From JAGVSR01 sp964589785 (GTDB taxonomy: Bacteria; Pseudomonadota; Alphaproteobacteria; Rhizobiales; Hyphomicrobiaceae), in the NCBI GenBank assembly GCA_964589785.1, contig CAZPUQ010000005.1, positions 124,001-188,000 of the forward strand: DNA of 64,000 nt, in the 5' to 3' direction. This document shows, one piece after another, positions 9,930 through 18,288 of this stretch (its first letter is position 1; every line of letters starts with the position of its first letter). Both the position numbers and the translations under genes were made by a program. Under the pieces are notes generated by a model. It saw only the letters and a program-made list of their open reading frames with translations. It did not search any database and was not told the DNA's origin.

Positions 9930-10541
9930 TCAGCCGAAGCCCGGAATGGCAAGCGCCAGGGTGAAGCCGTTGAGGGTCAGGACGGCCCCGGCTGCGCCGA
10001 GCACGGCGCTCACCGCGAGCAGGACGGAGCCGCGGGTGATGATCGACACGGAGGCGAGCACGATCGCGATCTGCAACAGGGCCTCGCCATAGTCGAAGTA
10101 AGGGCCTCTGCGCATGGAGAGATCGCGTTCGGCCTCGAGCCGCTTGCCCTTCTCGAAGAGCTGGTCGAGCCCCTCGCGCTGATCGGCGGGCTTCATTTGA
10201 TCGCCGACCGTCAGGACGCCGTCCTGGTGCTTGAAGTCGGCGATCTTGGCCTCGATGGCGGCACGGCCTTCCGGCGTCAGGTCCGGCTCGGCGAGGAGGC
10301 GGAGGGAGAGGTCGTCCAATTCGACGCGCAGGACGTGGCGGCGCATGTTCTTGGCCTGAAAGAAGGCCCACGTGTTGGAGGCCTCGATGTTCTTCATCGT
10401 CGCGTCGGCGGCCGCATTGCCGCCGCCCATGGCGCAGACCGCGAGGAGAACGGCGAGCAAGCCGATGTAGACGCCGATCCAGCGGTCGCGGTCGCGGATG
10501 TTCTCCGCCTCGGCGTCGCGGCCAAGCTCATCCCAGACCAT
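9930..10541 (-). CDS. DUF4337 family membrane protein
   Basis: 203 residues. An N-terminal transmembrane helix (IGVYIGLLAVLLAVCAMGGG) is followed by a charged, helical periplasmic or cytoplasmic stretch with KNIEASNTWAFFQAKNMR, typical of DUF4337, and by two C-terminal hydrophobic helices. Function is unknown. The gene starts inside the end of gpmA (14-base overlap), so the two are translationally coupled and the three genes dapB-gpmA-DUF4337 form an operon. Confidence 0.8.
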   Translation of the reverse strand: MVWDELGRDAEAENIRDRDRWIGVYIGLLAVLLAVCAMGGGNAAADATMKNIEASNTWAFFQAKNMRRHVLRVELDDLSLRLLAEPDLTPEGRAAIEAKIADFKHQDGVLTVGDQMKPADQREGLDQLFEKGKRLEAERDLSMRRGPYFDYGEALLQIAIVLASVSIITRGSVLLAVSAVLGAAGAVLTLNGFTLALAIPGFG

Positions 10542-11199
10542 TGTCGCGCCCCTCCGAGGCCACGAGATCGGTACGCTCGACGACGGCGCCGGTCTCCTCC
10601 AGCCGGTAGACGATGGGCGCGCCGGTTGCGAGCTCGCGCTGGATGATCTCTTCTCCGGTCAGCCCTTCGAGGCGCATGATGAGCGCGCGCAGGGAATTGC
10701 CGTGCGCGGCGACGATGACCGACTTCCCCGCGGCAACGACCGGCCAGATGCGGGCGTCGTAGTAGGGCAGCACGCGCGCAGCCGTATCCTTGAGGCTCTC
10801 GCCGCCCGGCGGCGGGATGTCGTAGCTGCGCCGCCAGCGCGCCACCATGTCCTCGCCGAAGCGCTGCCTCGCCTCGTCCTTGTTGAGGCCGGAGAGCTGG
10901 CCGTAGTCGCGCTCGTTCAGCGCCTCGTCGCGCTCGATGGGAACGCCGGACTGGCCCATGACGTCGAGGATGATGTCGAGCGTGTTCTGCGCGCGGCGCA
11001 GCCGGCTCGTGAAGGCCTGATCGAACTTCAGGCCGTGGTCGCGCAGCACGCGGCCGGCCCACCGCGCTTCGATGACGCCCTTCTCCGTCAGGTCGGGATC
11101 GCGCCAGCCGGTAAAGAGGTTCAGCCGGTTCCACTCGCTCTGGCCATGCCGGACGAGCACGAGGATTCGGGACGAGGATCGCGGCTGGTGTTTCTGCAT
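10528..11199 (-). CDS. gpmA: 2,3-bisphosphoglycerate-dependent phosphoglycerate mutase
   Basis: Interconverts 3- and 2-phosphoglycerate; in a serine-cycle organism this links glycerate phosphates to PEP. The 223 residues carry the phospho-His in LVRHGQSEWN (His 18), LNERDYGQLSGLNK, and the second catalytic His in AAHGNSLRALI. ATG 11199 is chosen. It follows dapB by 17 bases, a gene pair common in rhizobia, and overlaps the following DUF4337 gene. Confidence 0.95.
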   Translation of the reverse strand: MQKHQPRSSSRILVLVRHGQSEWNRLNLFTGWRDPDLTEKGVIEARWAGRVLRDHGLKFDQAFTSRLRRAQNTLDIILDVMGQSGVPIERDEALNERDYGQLSGLNKDEARQRFGEDMVARWRRSYDIPPPGGESLKDTAARVLPYYDARIWPVVAAGKSVIVAAHGNSLRALIMRLEGLTGEEIIQRELATGAPIVYRLEETGAVVERTDLVASEGRDNGLG

Positions 11200-11216
11200 C
11201 GTCTCCAGATCGCTTT

Positions 11217-12014
11217 TCACAGCCCGAGGACGTCGGTCATGGAGAAGAGGCCCGGTCCCCGGTCGCGGCCCCACAAGGCGGCCTTGACGGCACCGCGCGC
11301 AAAGATGCCGCGGTCGGCGGCATGGTGGCGGATCGAGATTTCCTCGCCCTCGCCGGCGAAGATGACGGTGTGATCGCCGACGACGCTGCCGCCGCGCAGG
11401 GTGGCAAAGCCGATGTCGCCGCGCCGCCGCGGCCCCGTATGGCCGTCGCGGACGCGCACGGACGCCGTCGAGAGCTCGACCCCGCGCCCCTTGGCGGCGG
11501 CCTTGCCGAGCATCAGCGCCGTGCCCGACGGCGCATCCACCTTGTGCCGGTGGTGCATCTCGACGATCTCGATGTCCCAGTCGGCATCGAGAATGCCCGC
11601 GATGCGCTCGGTGAGGGCCGCGGCGAGGTTGACGCCGAGGCTCATGTTGCCCGACCGGACGACGGTGGCATGGCGCGCCGCCGCCGCGATGGCGGCGTCG
11701 GCGGCGGCATCGAGGCCGGTGGTGCCGATGACGTGGACGATGCGGGCGTTGGCGGCAAGCCCGGCCAACTCCACGGTCGCCTTGGGCGAGGTGAAGTCGA
11801 TGATCGCGTCCGAGCGGGCAATGAGCTCGAGGGGATCGGCGGTCACGGGTACGCCGTTGGCTCCAAGTCCGGCCAGTTCGCCCAGATCGCGCCCGAGGTT
11901 CGGGCTGCCCGGCGCCTCGGTGCCGCCCGATAGCGCGCAGGCCGGATCGGCCGTGATCGCCCGCACCAGCTCGCGGCCCATGCGTCCGGCGGCACCCATG
12001 ACGGCGATCTTCAT
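11217..12014 (-). CDS. dapB: 4-hydroxy-tetrahydrodipicolinate reductase
   Basis: Reduces hydroxytetrahydrodipicolinate with NAD(P)H in the lysine/diaminopimelate pathway. The 265 residues start MKIAVMGAAGRMGREL, have the GTTG loop, and carry the catalytic segment EMHHRHKVDAPSGTA. ATG 12014 begins the Rossmann fold directly. It is the first gene of the dapB-gpmA-DUF4337 run. Confidence 0.97.
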   Translation of the reverse strand: MKIAVMGAAGRMGRELVRAITADPACALSGGTEAPGSPNLGRDLGELAGLGANGVPVTADPLELIARSDAIIDFTSPKATVELAGLAANARIVHVIGTTGLDAAADAAIAAAARHATVVRSGNMSLGVNLAAALTERIAGILDADWDIEIVEMHHRHKVDAPSGTALMLGKAAAKGRGVELSTASVRVRDGHTGPRRRGDIGFATLRGGSVVGDHTVIFAGEGEEISIRHHAADRGIFARGAVKAALWGRDRGPGLFSMTDVLGL

Positions 12015-12117
12015 CTCGGGCACGCCCGGCCTCCCGTGCTTCGGTTGGCCGGGGGTATAGCAACCAGGCCTCCTAGCGGGAAGTGCGTCACGGGCATCAT
12101 CCGCAGGCGCGTGCGGG

Positions 12118-12651
12118 TTAGCCGGATTTCGCCGCCCGGGCGATGGCGTCGAGAATGAGCTTGCGGGCCTCGTCCGCGTCACCCCAATGGTCGATCTTAA
12201 CCCATTTGCCGGCTTCCAAATCCTTGTAGTGCGCGAAGAAATGGTTGATCTGATCGGTCGTGATCGACGGCAGGTCGGAATAGTTGCGCACCTTGCTGTA
12301 GCGGCGCGTGAGCTTATCGCTCGGCACTGCGACAATCTTCTCGTCGCCGCCGCCGTCGTCCTCCATCACGAGCACGCCGATCGGGCGGCAGTTGATGACC
12401 GCGCCGGGGACGATCGCGCGCGTGTTGCAGACGAGAACGTCGATCGGGTCGCCGTCGGCCGACAGCGTGTGGGGCACGAAGCCGTAGTTCCCGGGGTAGC
12501 GCATCGGCGTGTAGAGGAAGCGATCGACGACGAGCGTGCCGGAGGCCTTGTCCATCTCGTACTTGATGGGCTCGCCGCCGACAGGCACCTCGATGATGAC
12601 GTTGATGTCGTCCGGCGGGTTTGTTCCCACCGGAATTGCCTCGATGCGCAT
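12118..12651 (-). CDS. ppa: Inorganic pyrophosphatase, family I
   Basis: Hydrolyses pyrophosphate to drive biosynthesis. The 177 residues include YPGNYGFVPHT, the metal-binding DGDPIDVLV motif, and DKLTRRYSKV. ATG 12651 gives the usual family length; the frame is open further upstream but shows no conserved residues there. Downstream toward dapB there is a roughly 100-base gap. Confidence 0.96.
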   Translation of the reverse strand: MRIEAIPVGTNPPDDINVIIEVPVGGEPIKYEMDKASGTLVVDRFLYTPMRYPGNYGFVPHTLSADGDPIDVLVCNTRAIVPGAVINCRPIGVLVMEDDGGGDEKIVAVPSDKLTRRYSKVRNYSDLPSITTDQINHFFAHYKDLEAGKWVKIDHWGDADEARKLILDAIARAAKSG

Positions 12652-12828
12652 CGCGAAGCCCCGTTCTGGAAGTGATGGTCCGGTCGATTGAGCGCCGCAT
12701 GACGGCCGCGGCGGTCGCAGTCTGCCCCAGGGCGGGGCCGGAAGGATAGATGCCGAAGGTCGAAGGCCGGGCGGCCTGTCTGGCCGCATGGCCATGGCGA
12801 GCGGCCGCGCGGCGCGACCCGCCCCGCG

Positions 12829-13338
12829 TCAGCTCCAGCCGAAGCCGATCTTGCCCAGCTCCGCGGCGCCGAACCGCTCGCGGATGGCCTTGAACGGGCG
12901 TCCGCCGCGCCGCCAATAGAAGTCGGCCGCGGCGTCGTTGTCCGACAAGGCCCATACGACGAGCCCTCTGAGGCCGCGCGCATCGAGCCTCGCTCGGCAG
13001 GCTTCGAACAAATGCTCGCCCAATCCCACGCCCTGGTAGACGGGCGCGATGTAGAGCTCGTAGATCTCGCCCTGGTGGCGGCCGCGCCCCCGCGAGGCCC
13101 CATAGGTCGCGTAGCCGGCGACCTTGCCGTCGTGCTCGACGACCAGCAGGCAGTCGCCGCCGCGGATGGCATTCGACCACCAAGCCTTGTTGCGGCGGCG
13201 GATGATGCCGTCGAGCTGTCCGTGCGGGATGATGCCTTCGTAGGCGCTCCGCCACGTCTCGGCAAAAACCCTGGTGAGGACGGCCGCATCGGCAGCCTTG
13301 GCCGGTCTCACCCGAACATCCGAACGCCAGCCCAGCAT
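12829..13338 (-). CDS. GNAT family N-acetyltransferase
   Basis: GCN5-related acetyltransferase of about 169 residues; acceptor unknown. VRVRPAKAADAAVLTRVF is the N-terminal strand-helix, EIYELYIAPVYQGVGLGEHL holds the acetyl-CoA pyrophosphate loop (Q-G-V-G-L-G), and NDAAADFYWRRGG is the typical C-terminal motif. ATG 13338 is preferred because GGAG precedes it and the domain begins directly; ATG 13395 is an alternative adding 19 residues. Confidence 0.85.
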   Translation of the reverse strand: MLGWRSDVRVRPAKAADAAVLTRVFAETWRSAYEGIIPHGQLDGIIRRRNKAWWSNAIRGGDCLLVVEHDGKVAGYATYGASRGRGRHQGEIYELYIAPVYQGVGLGEHLFEACRARLDARGLRGLVVWALSDNDAAADFYWRRGGRPFKAIRERFGAAELGKIGFGWS

Positions 13339-13449
13339 GGCCTCGACTCCGCTGACGCCGCCCGTTGGCGACCGCCCCAGCATAGCGAATTCCATGCCAA
13401 GGTGGCGTGAATTCGAACGGTTGCAAAGAGCGAGGAGGCGCAACACGCA

Positions 13450-13481
13450 AGAAAGCCCGGAGCTGCGGCTCCGGGCTTTCT
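13450..13481 (-). terminator. Rho-independent terminator after the phasin gene
   Basis: Perfect 14-bp inverted repeat AGAAAGCCCGGAGC/GCTCCGGGCTTTCT with a 4-base loop, just downstream of the phasin stop on the minus strand. The outer A/T pairs supply part of the U-tract. Confidence 0.75.
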
Positions 13482-13508
13482 CATCTGGTGGTCGAAGCGA
13501 AGGACGGA

Positions 13509-13964
13509 TCAGCCGGCCTTCTTGAGCTGCTCGAACGTCTTGGAGGCCGCAGCGTTCATGGTCTCGAACGTCTGCTGGGCGATCTTGGCGGAGAGCTCGA
13601 AGAGCTCCTTGGTCTGGTTGGCCGATGCCGTGAGCTGCTGCTGAACGTAGCTGGTCTGCAGCTTGATGACCTCCGGAACCGTCTTGGCGCGGGCGATCGC
13701 CTCGGCAGCGTCGAAGGCAGCCTCGGCGTTGATCTCGACGTTGCGCAGGACCTTCTCGCCGAGCGTGCGGGCGCCGGCCTGGGCCGTCAGCATCACGTTC
13801 TCGATCGTCTTCACGCCGTCCTTGGAGGCCGTCTGCAGCTTGTCGAACGCTTCACGAGTCTTGGCAACGCCGTCTTCGGCGATAGCCTGGATGTTCTCGG
13901 GGATGCGCGCATCCTTGGCGGCGGCGAAGATGTCCTGAGCCTGGCGGGTGAACTGGTCGTTCAT
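13509..13964 (-). CDS. Phasin family protein (PHA granule-associated)
   Basis: 151 residues, almost entirely alpha-helical and rich in Ala, Gln and Lys. It opens with NDQFTRQAQDIFAAAKDARIPENIQ and has the phasin pattern VPEVIKLQTSYVQQQLTASANQTKELFELSAKIAQQ cut across the middle and C-terminal half. Phasins coat polyhydroxyalkanoate granules. The gene is monocistronic, with a strong terminator, a roughly 300-base AT-rich promoter region and palindromes resembling PhaR (AniA) operators. Confidence 0.88.
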   Translation of the reverse strand: MNDQFTRQAQDIFAAAKDARIPENIQAIAEDGVAKTREAFDKLQTASKDGVKTIENVMLTAQAGARTLGEKVLRNVEINAEAAFDAAEAIARAKTVPEVIKLQTSYVQQQLTASANQTKELFELSAKIAQQTFETMNAAASKTFEQLKKAG

Positions 13965-14282
13965 GGGGTCGATCCTTCGGTGAGCGGTTTGTTCGTGAGG
14001 GCTTTTGTTCGTGAATTCAGGGTATGCGATGCTTCGGCCATCACCGGGTCCGGACGAGACTCGCGGTATCGCGGGGATGGAAATGCGGAGAGCCTCGCGA
14101 TTGGCTCGACGGGGACAAGCATATCAGCTTTTTTGTGCATTGCAACATCAAATCTACACGCGGCCGCCGTAATTCTACTTAGTGCATTGATTTATAATGA
14201 TTATATTTCTGCATTGCAGCGCAAAATCGCTGACCGAGATCAGCGAACTAGCGGCTGGCCCGGCTCGGCATCCGTGTCCCCG
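13965..14282 (-). promoter_or_regulatory. Phasin promoter region with repeated TGCATTG motifs
   Basis: A 318-base gene-free stretch, notably AT-rich between about 14120 and 14220. It holds a TGCATTGCA palindrome at 14136-14144, a half-site TGCATTG at 14183-14189 and a perfect CTGCATTGCAG palindrome at 14209-14219. The family-level expectation is that the PHA-responsive repressor PhaR/AniA binds TGC(N3)GCA-type sites upstream of phasin genes, so these are candidate operators. Confidence 0.6.
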
Positions 14283-15626
14283 CTAGAGCGACGGGAAGTG
14301 GTGCCGGTATCCCATGGCCGCCGGATCGAACAGGATATCCTGCGGCCGCAAGGGCCGGGCCAGGGCCAATCCTTCCAGCGACCGGCAGCGCGATAGGGCC
14401 ACATAAGCCTGGCCGTGGGCAAAGGTTCCGCGGCCGAGATCGATATAGACTTTGTCGAGCGTCAGGCCCTGCGCCTTGTGAATGGTCAAGGCCCAGGCGA
14501 GGCGGACCGGGAACTGCTTGAAGGTGCCGGCGACGGTCTCGACGATCTTCTCCGCGGCGCTGTCGTAGGCGTAGCGCCGGCTCTCCCACGCCGCGGGCTC
14601 GACCTCGAACTCTTTGCCGTTGACGTCGACCCAGACCTGTTTGTCGTTGAGGCGCGAGATGCGCGCAACCGTGCCGTTGACCCAGCGGCGGTCCGGATCG
14701 TTGCGCAGCAGGATGACCTTGGCGCCTACCTTCAGCTGCAGCGTCGTATCCGTTGGATGAGCGTTGGCGCTGAACTCGCCGCTGACGCCGGCCTCGTAGC
14801 TGTGCAACCGGCCCGGCAGCGCGTCGAGATAGGCCATGTTGATGCGCTGGGCGGCGGCGTTCGTCGGCGTCAGGATGACGTAGGCGTCACCTTCGCCGAG
14901 CGTCCGCACCGGACGGACGCAGTCGTTGAGAAGGGCGAGATCGTCCTCTTCGACGTCGCCCTCGCGGATGCGGTTCAGGACGCGGATCAGTCCCTCGTCG
15001 CTCTGCCGGAAGACCTGGTTCAGTTCGAGCAGCATCGTGCCGAGCCCTTCCTTGAGGCCGGACGCGGAAAAGAAGAACGGGCCACCGTGCTCGCTGTCCA
15101 GGTGTTGGGCCACCTCGGCCTCCTGCACGACAGGCGGAAGCTGGTGCAGGTCGCCGAACATGACGAGGCGCAGGCCGCCGAATGGCTCGCGCGGCCGGCC
15201 GCGGTTGACGCGCAAGGCGAGATCCATTGCCCACATGAGGTCGGAGCGGACCATCGAGACCTCGTCGATGACGAGGAACTTGAGGCGGCGCATCACCTGC
15301 CCGTTGCGGCTGCGGCGGATGTCGTCCTGCTTGATCAGTCGCGGCGGCAGTCCGAAGAAGGAGTGGATGGTCTGCCCGCCGACGTTGATGGCGGCCAGCC
15401 CCGTGGGAGCGAGGACGGCCATGTCGTCGGGCAGGAGATCGCGGATGGCGCGCAGCAGCGTCGATTTGCCCGACCCCGCACGGCCCGTCACGAACAGATG
15501 TCCGTTCGGCTCGCGGAGATAAGCGAGTGCCGCCTCGTACTCGGCCGTCGGCGTCACGCCCGCCGGCCAGGTGCCGCCACCTGAACAAGCGGTCGCAGCG
15601 GCAGAGGCGGATTGAAGGGCGGACAA
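14283..15626 (-). CDS. Pif1-like superfamily 1 helicase / AAA ATPase
   Basis: 447 residues. Walker A GRAGSGKST at 48-56; then APTGLAAINVGGQTIHSFF (Pif1 motif Ia region); Walker B LVIDEVSMV; motif III GDLHQLPPV; C-terminal motifs WALTIHKAQGLTLDKV and AYVALSRCRS. The order fits Pif1/RecD-like 5'-3' DNA helicases. The start is uncertain: TTG at 15626 gives a weakly conserved N-terminus, and GTG at 15557 is the alternative. No neighbouring partner gene is apparent. An 11-base homopolymer lies just upstream of the TTG. Confidence 0.85.
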   Translation of the reverse strand: MSALQSASAAATACSGGGTWPAGVTPTAEYEAALAYLREPNGHLFVTGRAGSGKSTLLRAIRDLLPDDMAVLAPTGLAAINVGGQTIHSFFGLPPRLIKQDDIRRSRNGQVMRRLKFLVIDEVSMVRSDLMWAMDLALRVNRGRPREPFGGLRLVMFGDLHQLPPVVQEAEVAQHLDSEHGGPFFFSASGLKEGLGTMLLELNQVFRQSDEGLIRVLNRIREGDVEEDDLALLNDCVRPVRTLGEGDAYVILTPTNAAAQRINMAYLDALPGRLHSYEAGVSGEFSANAHPTDTTLQLKVGAKVILLRNDPDRRWVNGTVARISRLNDKQVWVDVNGKEFEVEPAAWESRRYAYDSAAEKIVETVAGTFKQFPVRLAWALTIHKAQGLTLDKVYIDLGRGTFAHGQAYVALSRCRSLEGLALARPLRPQDILFDPAAMGYRHHFPSL

Positions 15627-15642
15627 GGTGCAGGTCTCTCGC

Positions 15643-15653
15643 GGGGGGGGGGG
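15643..15653. repeat. 11-base poly-G (poly-C on the coding strand) tract upstream of the helicase gene
   Basis: Eleven consecutive G on the plus strand, 17 bases upstream of the TTG start of the helicase gene, overlapping the region where a ribosome-binding site would sit. Such tracts are prone to slippage. Confidence 0.8.
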
Positions 15654-15825
15654 TTTACGCCCCTATAGCCTATTCGCAGCCGTCCGTGTCAAAGGGGCTG
15701 GTGGGAGCGGCAGTCCTGATGCGGTCGCACCCGAATGGCATCGCCGTCGAAAATGCAAGGGCGGCCGCGTCGCCGCAGCCGCCCCATCGGTATCGTTCGG
15801 GATCGGAGCCGCAGCTCTCCCAAGC

Positions 15826-16083
15826 TCAATCAGCCGTGATCGACAGAAGCTTGAAATCCTTGTCCAACTTGATGTCGAACTGGCGGCCGGATTTGTCCTT
15901 CGCGTCGTCGATCTCGTAAACGCCGGTCGCCTCGGTCTCCTTCTCGTACTCGCCGCCGCTGTAGCCGAGCGCGGTCAGAGCCTCCTGGATCTTCTTGGCT
16001 TCCTCGTCCGTGGGCTTCGTATCGGCGAACGCAAGGCCGGACGACAGGGCCAATGCGGCAACGGCAATGATCGACTTTTTCAT
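15826..16083 (-). CDS. Small periplasmic PepSY-like protein
   Basis: 85 residues. MKKSIIAVAALALSSGLAFA is a Sec signal peptide. The mature part, with KIQEALTALGYSGGEYEKE, GVYEIDDAKDKSG and QFDIKLDKDFKLLSITAD, has the beta-alpha-beta look of a PepSY domain, a module associated with protease inhibition or metal/heme handling. A good GGAGG precedes the ATG. It stands alone between the helicase gene and typA. Confidence 0.72.
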   Translation of the reverse strand: MKKSIIAVAALALSSGLAFADTKPTDEEAKKIQEALTALGYSGGEYEKETEATGVYEIDDAKDKSGRQFDIKLDKDFKLLSITAD

Positions 16084-16249
16084 GGGGTAACCTCCGATGG
16101 GATGGTCGGCTGCAAGTCTTGGGGATGAAGTGGATCCGTAAGGTTCGACTGGCGCAATCGCGCAACGACCCCCGAACCACGGAAAGGGATGCTCTCCGAT
16201 GTCTCCTTATGTTGGGAAGCCCCCATAATTTGCAATGGGAACTATTCCC

Positions 16250-16284
16250 AATAAAAAAAGGAAAAATAGGCAATTCAATTTGCC
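16250..16284 (-). terminator. Terminator of typA
   Basis: On the minus strand a GGCAA/TTGCC hairpin with a 6-base loop (16269-16284 on the plus strand) is followed directly by TATTTTTCCTTTTTTTATT. It lies 18 bases after the typA stop. Confidence 0.8.
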
Positions 16285-16301
16285 CGAGGCTAGTAGTCCG
16301 A

Positions 16302-18140
16302 TCAAGCGACGTTCGCTTCCCGTTCCGCCTCGCGCTTGCGCTCCTGCTTCTTGCGCTCGTTAGGGTCGAGCCAGCGCTTGCGCAGCCGGATCGACTGCGG
16401 AGTGACTTCGACGAGCTCCTCGTCGGTGATGTAGGACATGGCCTTTTCGAGCGTGAGCTTGATCGCCGGCGTCAGCAGAACCGCGTCGTCCTTGCCCGAG
16501 GCGCGGACGTTGGTGAGCTTCTTGCCCTTCACGACGTTGACCTCGAGGTCGTTGTCGCGCGTGTGCTCGCCGACGATCATGCCGACGTAGACACGCGTCT
16601 GCGGCCCGATGAAGAAGGGCCCGCGGTCCTGCAGGTTGAAGATGGCGTAGGCGGCCGCCTCGCCGTCGGAGTTCGAGATCAGCACGCCCGTGCGGCGGCC
16701 GGCGATCTCACCCTTGAACGGCGCGTACTTGTGGAACAGCTTGTTCATGACGGCCGTGCCGCGCGTGTCGGACAAGAGCTCCGACTGATAGCCGAGCAGG
16801 CTGCGCGTCGGCACATGAAAGACCATGCGCGTGCGACCGCCGCCCGAGGGCCGCATCTCGATCAGCTCGCCCTTGCGCTCCGAGAGCTTCTGCACGACGA
16901 CGCCCGTGTGGCCGTCGTCCACGTCGATGATGACCTCCTCGATGGGCTCCAGCTTCTGGCCGGTCTCGGAATCGATCTGGAACACGACCTTGGGGCGCGA
17001 CACGGTGAGCTCGAAGCCTTCGCGGCGCATGTTCTCGATGAGGATCGCAAGCTGCAACTCGCCGCGGCCGGCGACGTCGAAGCTGTCGCTGTCGGTCGTC
17101 GTCGTGATGCGGATGGCGATGTTGCGCTCGGCCTCCTTCAGCAGGCGGTCGCGGATGACGCGGCTCTGGACCTTGTCGCCTTCCTGGCCGGCGAACGGAC
17201 CGTCGTTGATGCGGAACGTCATGGAGAGTGTCGGCGGGTCGATCGGCTGCGCGGGCAGCGGCGTGTCGACCGAAGGATCGCACAGCGTGTCGGCGACGTT
17301 GGCCTCGCTCATGCCGGCAAGGGCCACGATATCGCCGGCCTCGGCCTCCTCGACGGGGACGCGCTCCAGCCCGCGAAAGCCCAGCACTTTCGTGACGCGG
17401 AAGGTCTCGATCAGCTTGCCGTCGCGGGTGAGCGCCTTCAGCGGCTGGTTCGGCTTGATCGTGCCCGAGGTGATGCGGCCGGTGAGGATGCGCCCGAGGA
17501 ACGAATCGGCTTCGAGCGTGGTGGCCAGCATGCGCGCGGGCCCGTCCTCGATCGCGGGCGGCGGGACATGGCTGACGATGAGGTCGAACATCGGCGCCAG
17601 GCTGTCCTGGGGACCGGCCGGATCGAGGGCCATCCAGCCGTTGCGCCCCGACCCGTAGAGCACGGGGAAGTCGAGCTGCTCGTCGGTGGCGTCGAGGTTG
17701 GCGAAGAGATCGAAGACCTCGTTCAGCACCTCCAGGTGGCGCTCGTCGGGACGGTCGATCTTGTTGATCGCGACGATCGGGCGGATGCCGCGCTTCAGCG
17801 CCTTGGAGACGACGAACTTGGTCTGCGGCAGGGGGCCTTCCGAGGCATCGACGAGCACGATCACGCCGTCGACCATGTTGAGAATGCGCTCCACCTCGCC
17901 GCCGAAATCGGCATGTCCGGGCGTATCGACGATGTTGATGCGCGTGTCCTTCCACGCAACGGAGGTGCACTTCGCCAGAATGGTGATGCCGCGCTCGCGC
18001 TCCAGGTCGTTGGAGTCCATCGCCCGCTCGGCAACCTTCTGGTTGTCGCGAAAGGCGCCGGACTGCTTCAGGAGCTCGTCGACGAGGGTCGTCTTGCCAT
18101 GGTCGACGTGCGCGATGATCGCGATATTTCTGAGCTTCAT
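16302..18140 (-). CDS. typA: Ribosome-associated GTPase TypA/BipA
   Basis: Translational GTPase related to EF-G, needed for ribosome assembly and stress or cold growth in many bacteria. The 612 residues begin MKLRNIAIIAHVDHGKT (G1), followed by ERGITILAKC (G2), DTPGHADFGGEVERI (G3) and NKIDRPDER (G4). The C-terminal half has GRGELQLAILIENMRREGFE and the BipA-specific end, with a basic tail RKKQ-type. ATG 18140 gives the usual length. Single gene with its own terminator. Confidence 0.97.
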   Translation of the reverse strand: MKLRNIAIIAHVDHGKTTLVDELLKQSGAFRDNQKVAERAMDSNDLERERGITILAKCTSVAWKDTRINIVDTPGHADFGGEVERILNMVDGVIVLVDASEGPLPQTKFVVSKALKRGIRPIVAINKIDRPDERHLEVLNEVFDLFANLDATDEQLDFPVLYGSGRNGWMALDPAGPQDSLAPMFDLIVSHVPPPAIEDGPARMLATTLEADSFLGRILTGRITSGTIKPNQPLKALTRDGKLIETFRVTKVLGFRGLERVPVEEAEAGDIVALAGMSEANVADTLCDPSVDTPLPAQPIDPPTLSMTFRINDGPFAGQEGDKVQSRVIRDRLLKEAERNIAIRITTTTDSDSFDVAGRGELQLAILIENMRREGFELTVSRPKVVFQIDSETGQKLEPIEEVIIDVDDGHTGVVVQKLSERKGELIEMRPSGGGRTRMVFHVPTRSLLGYQSELLSDTRGTAVMNKLFHKYAPFKGEIAGRRTGVLISNSDGEAAAYAIFNLQDRGPFFIGPQTRVYVGMIVGEHTRDNDLEVNVVKGKKLTNVRASGKDDAVLLTPAIKLTLEKAMSYITDEELVEVTPQSIRLRKRWLDPNERKKQERKREAEREANVA

Positions 18141-18288
18141 GCAAGGTCTCTGGCAGGGAGGGGCGGGCGGCCGCAAACCGGGCGCCGGCAACATTGACGC
18201 GCGAGGTAGCACATCCCCCGAAAGGCCGCCAGGGGAGCGAACGGCGGCGTTTGCGCCGTGATCCCCGTAAGGCCGTGCGCCGGCCCGG

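Noticed and set aside
16119..18197. 692-codon open frame on the plus strand opposite typA
   Set aside because: Antisense shadow of typA without motifs or a plausible ribosome-binding site.
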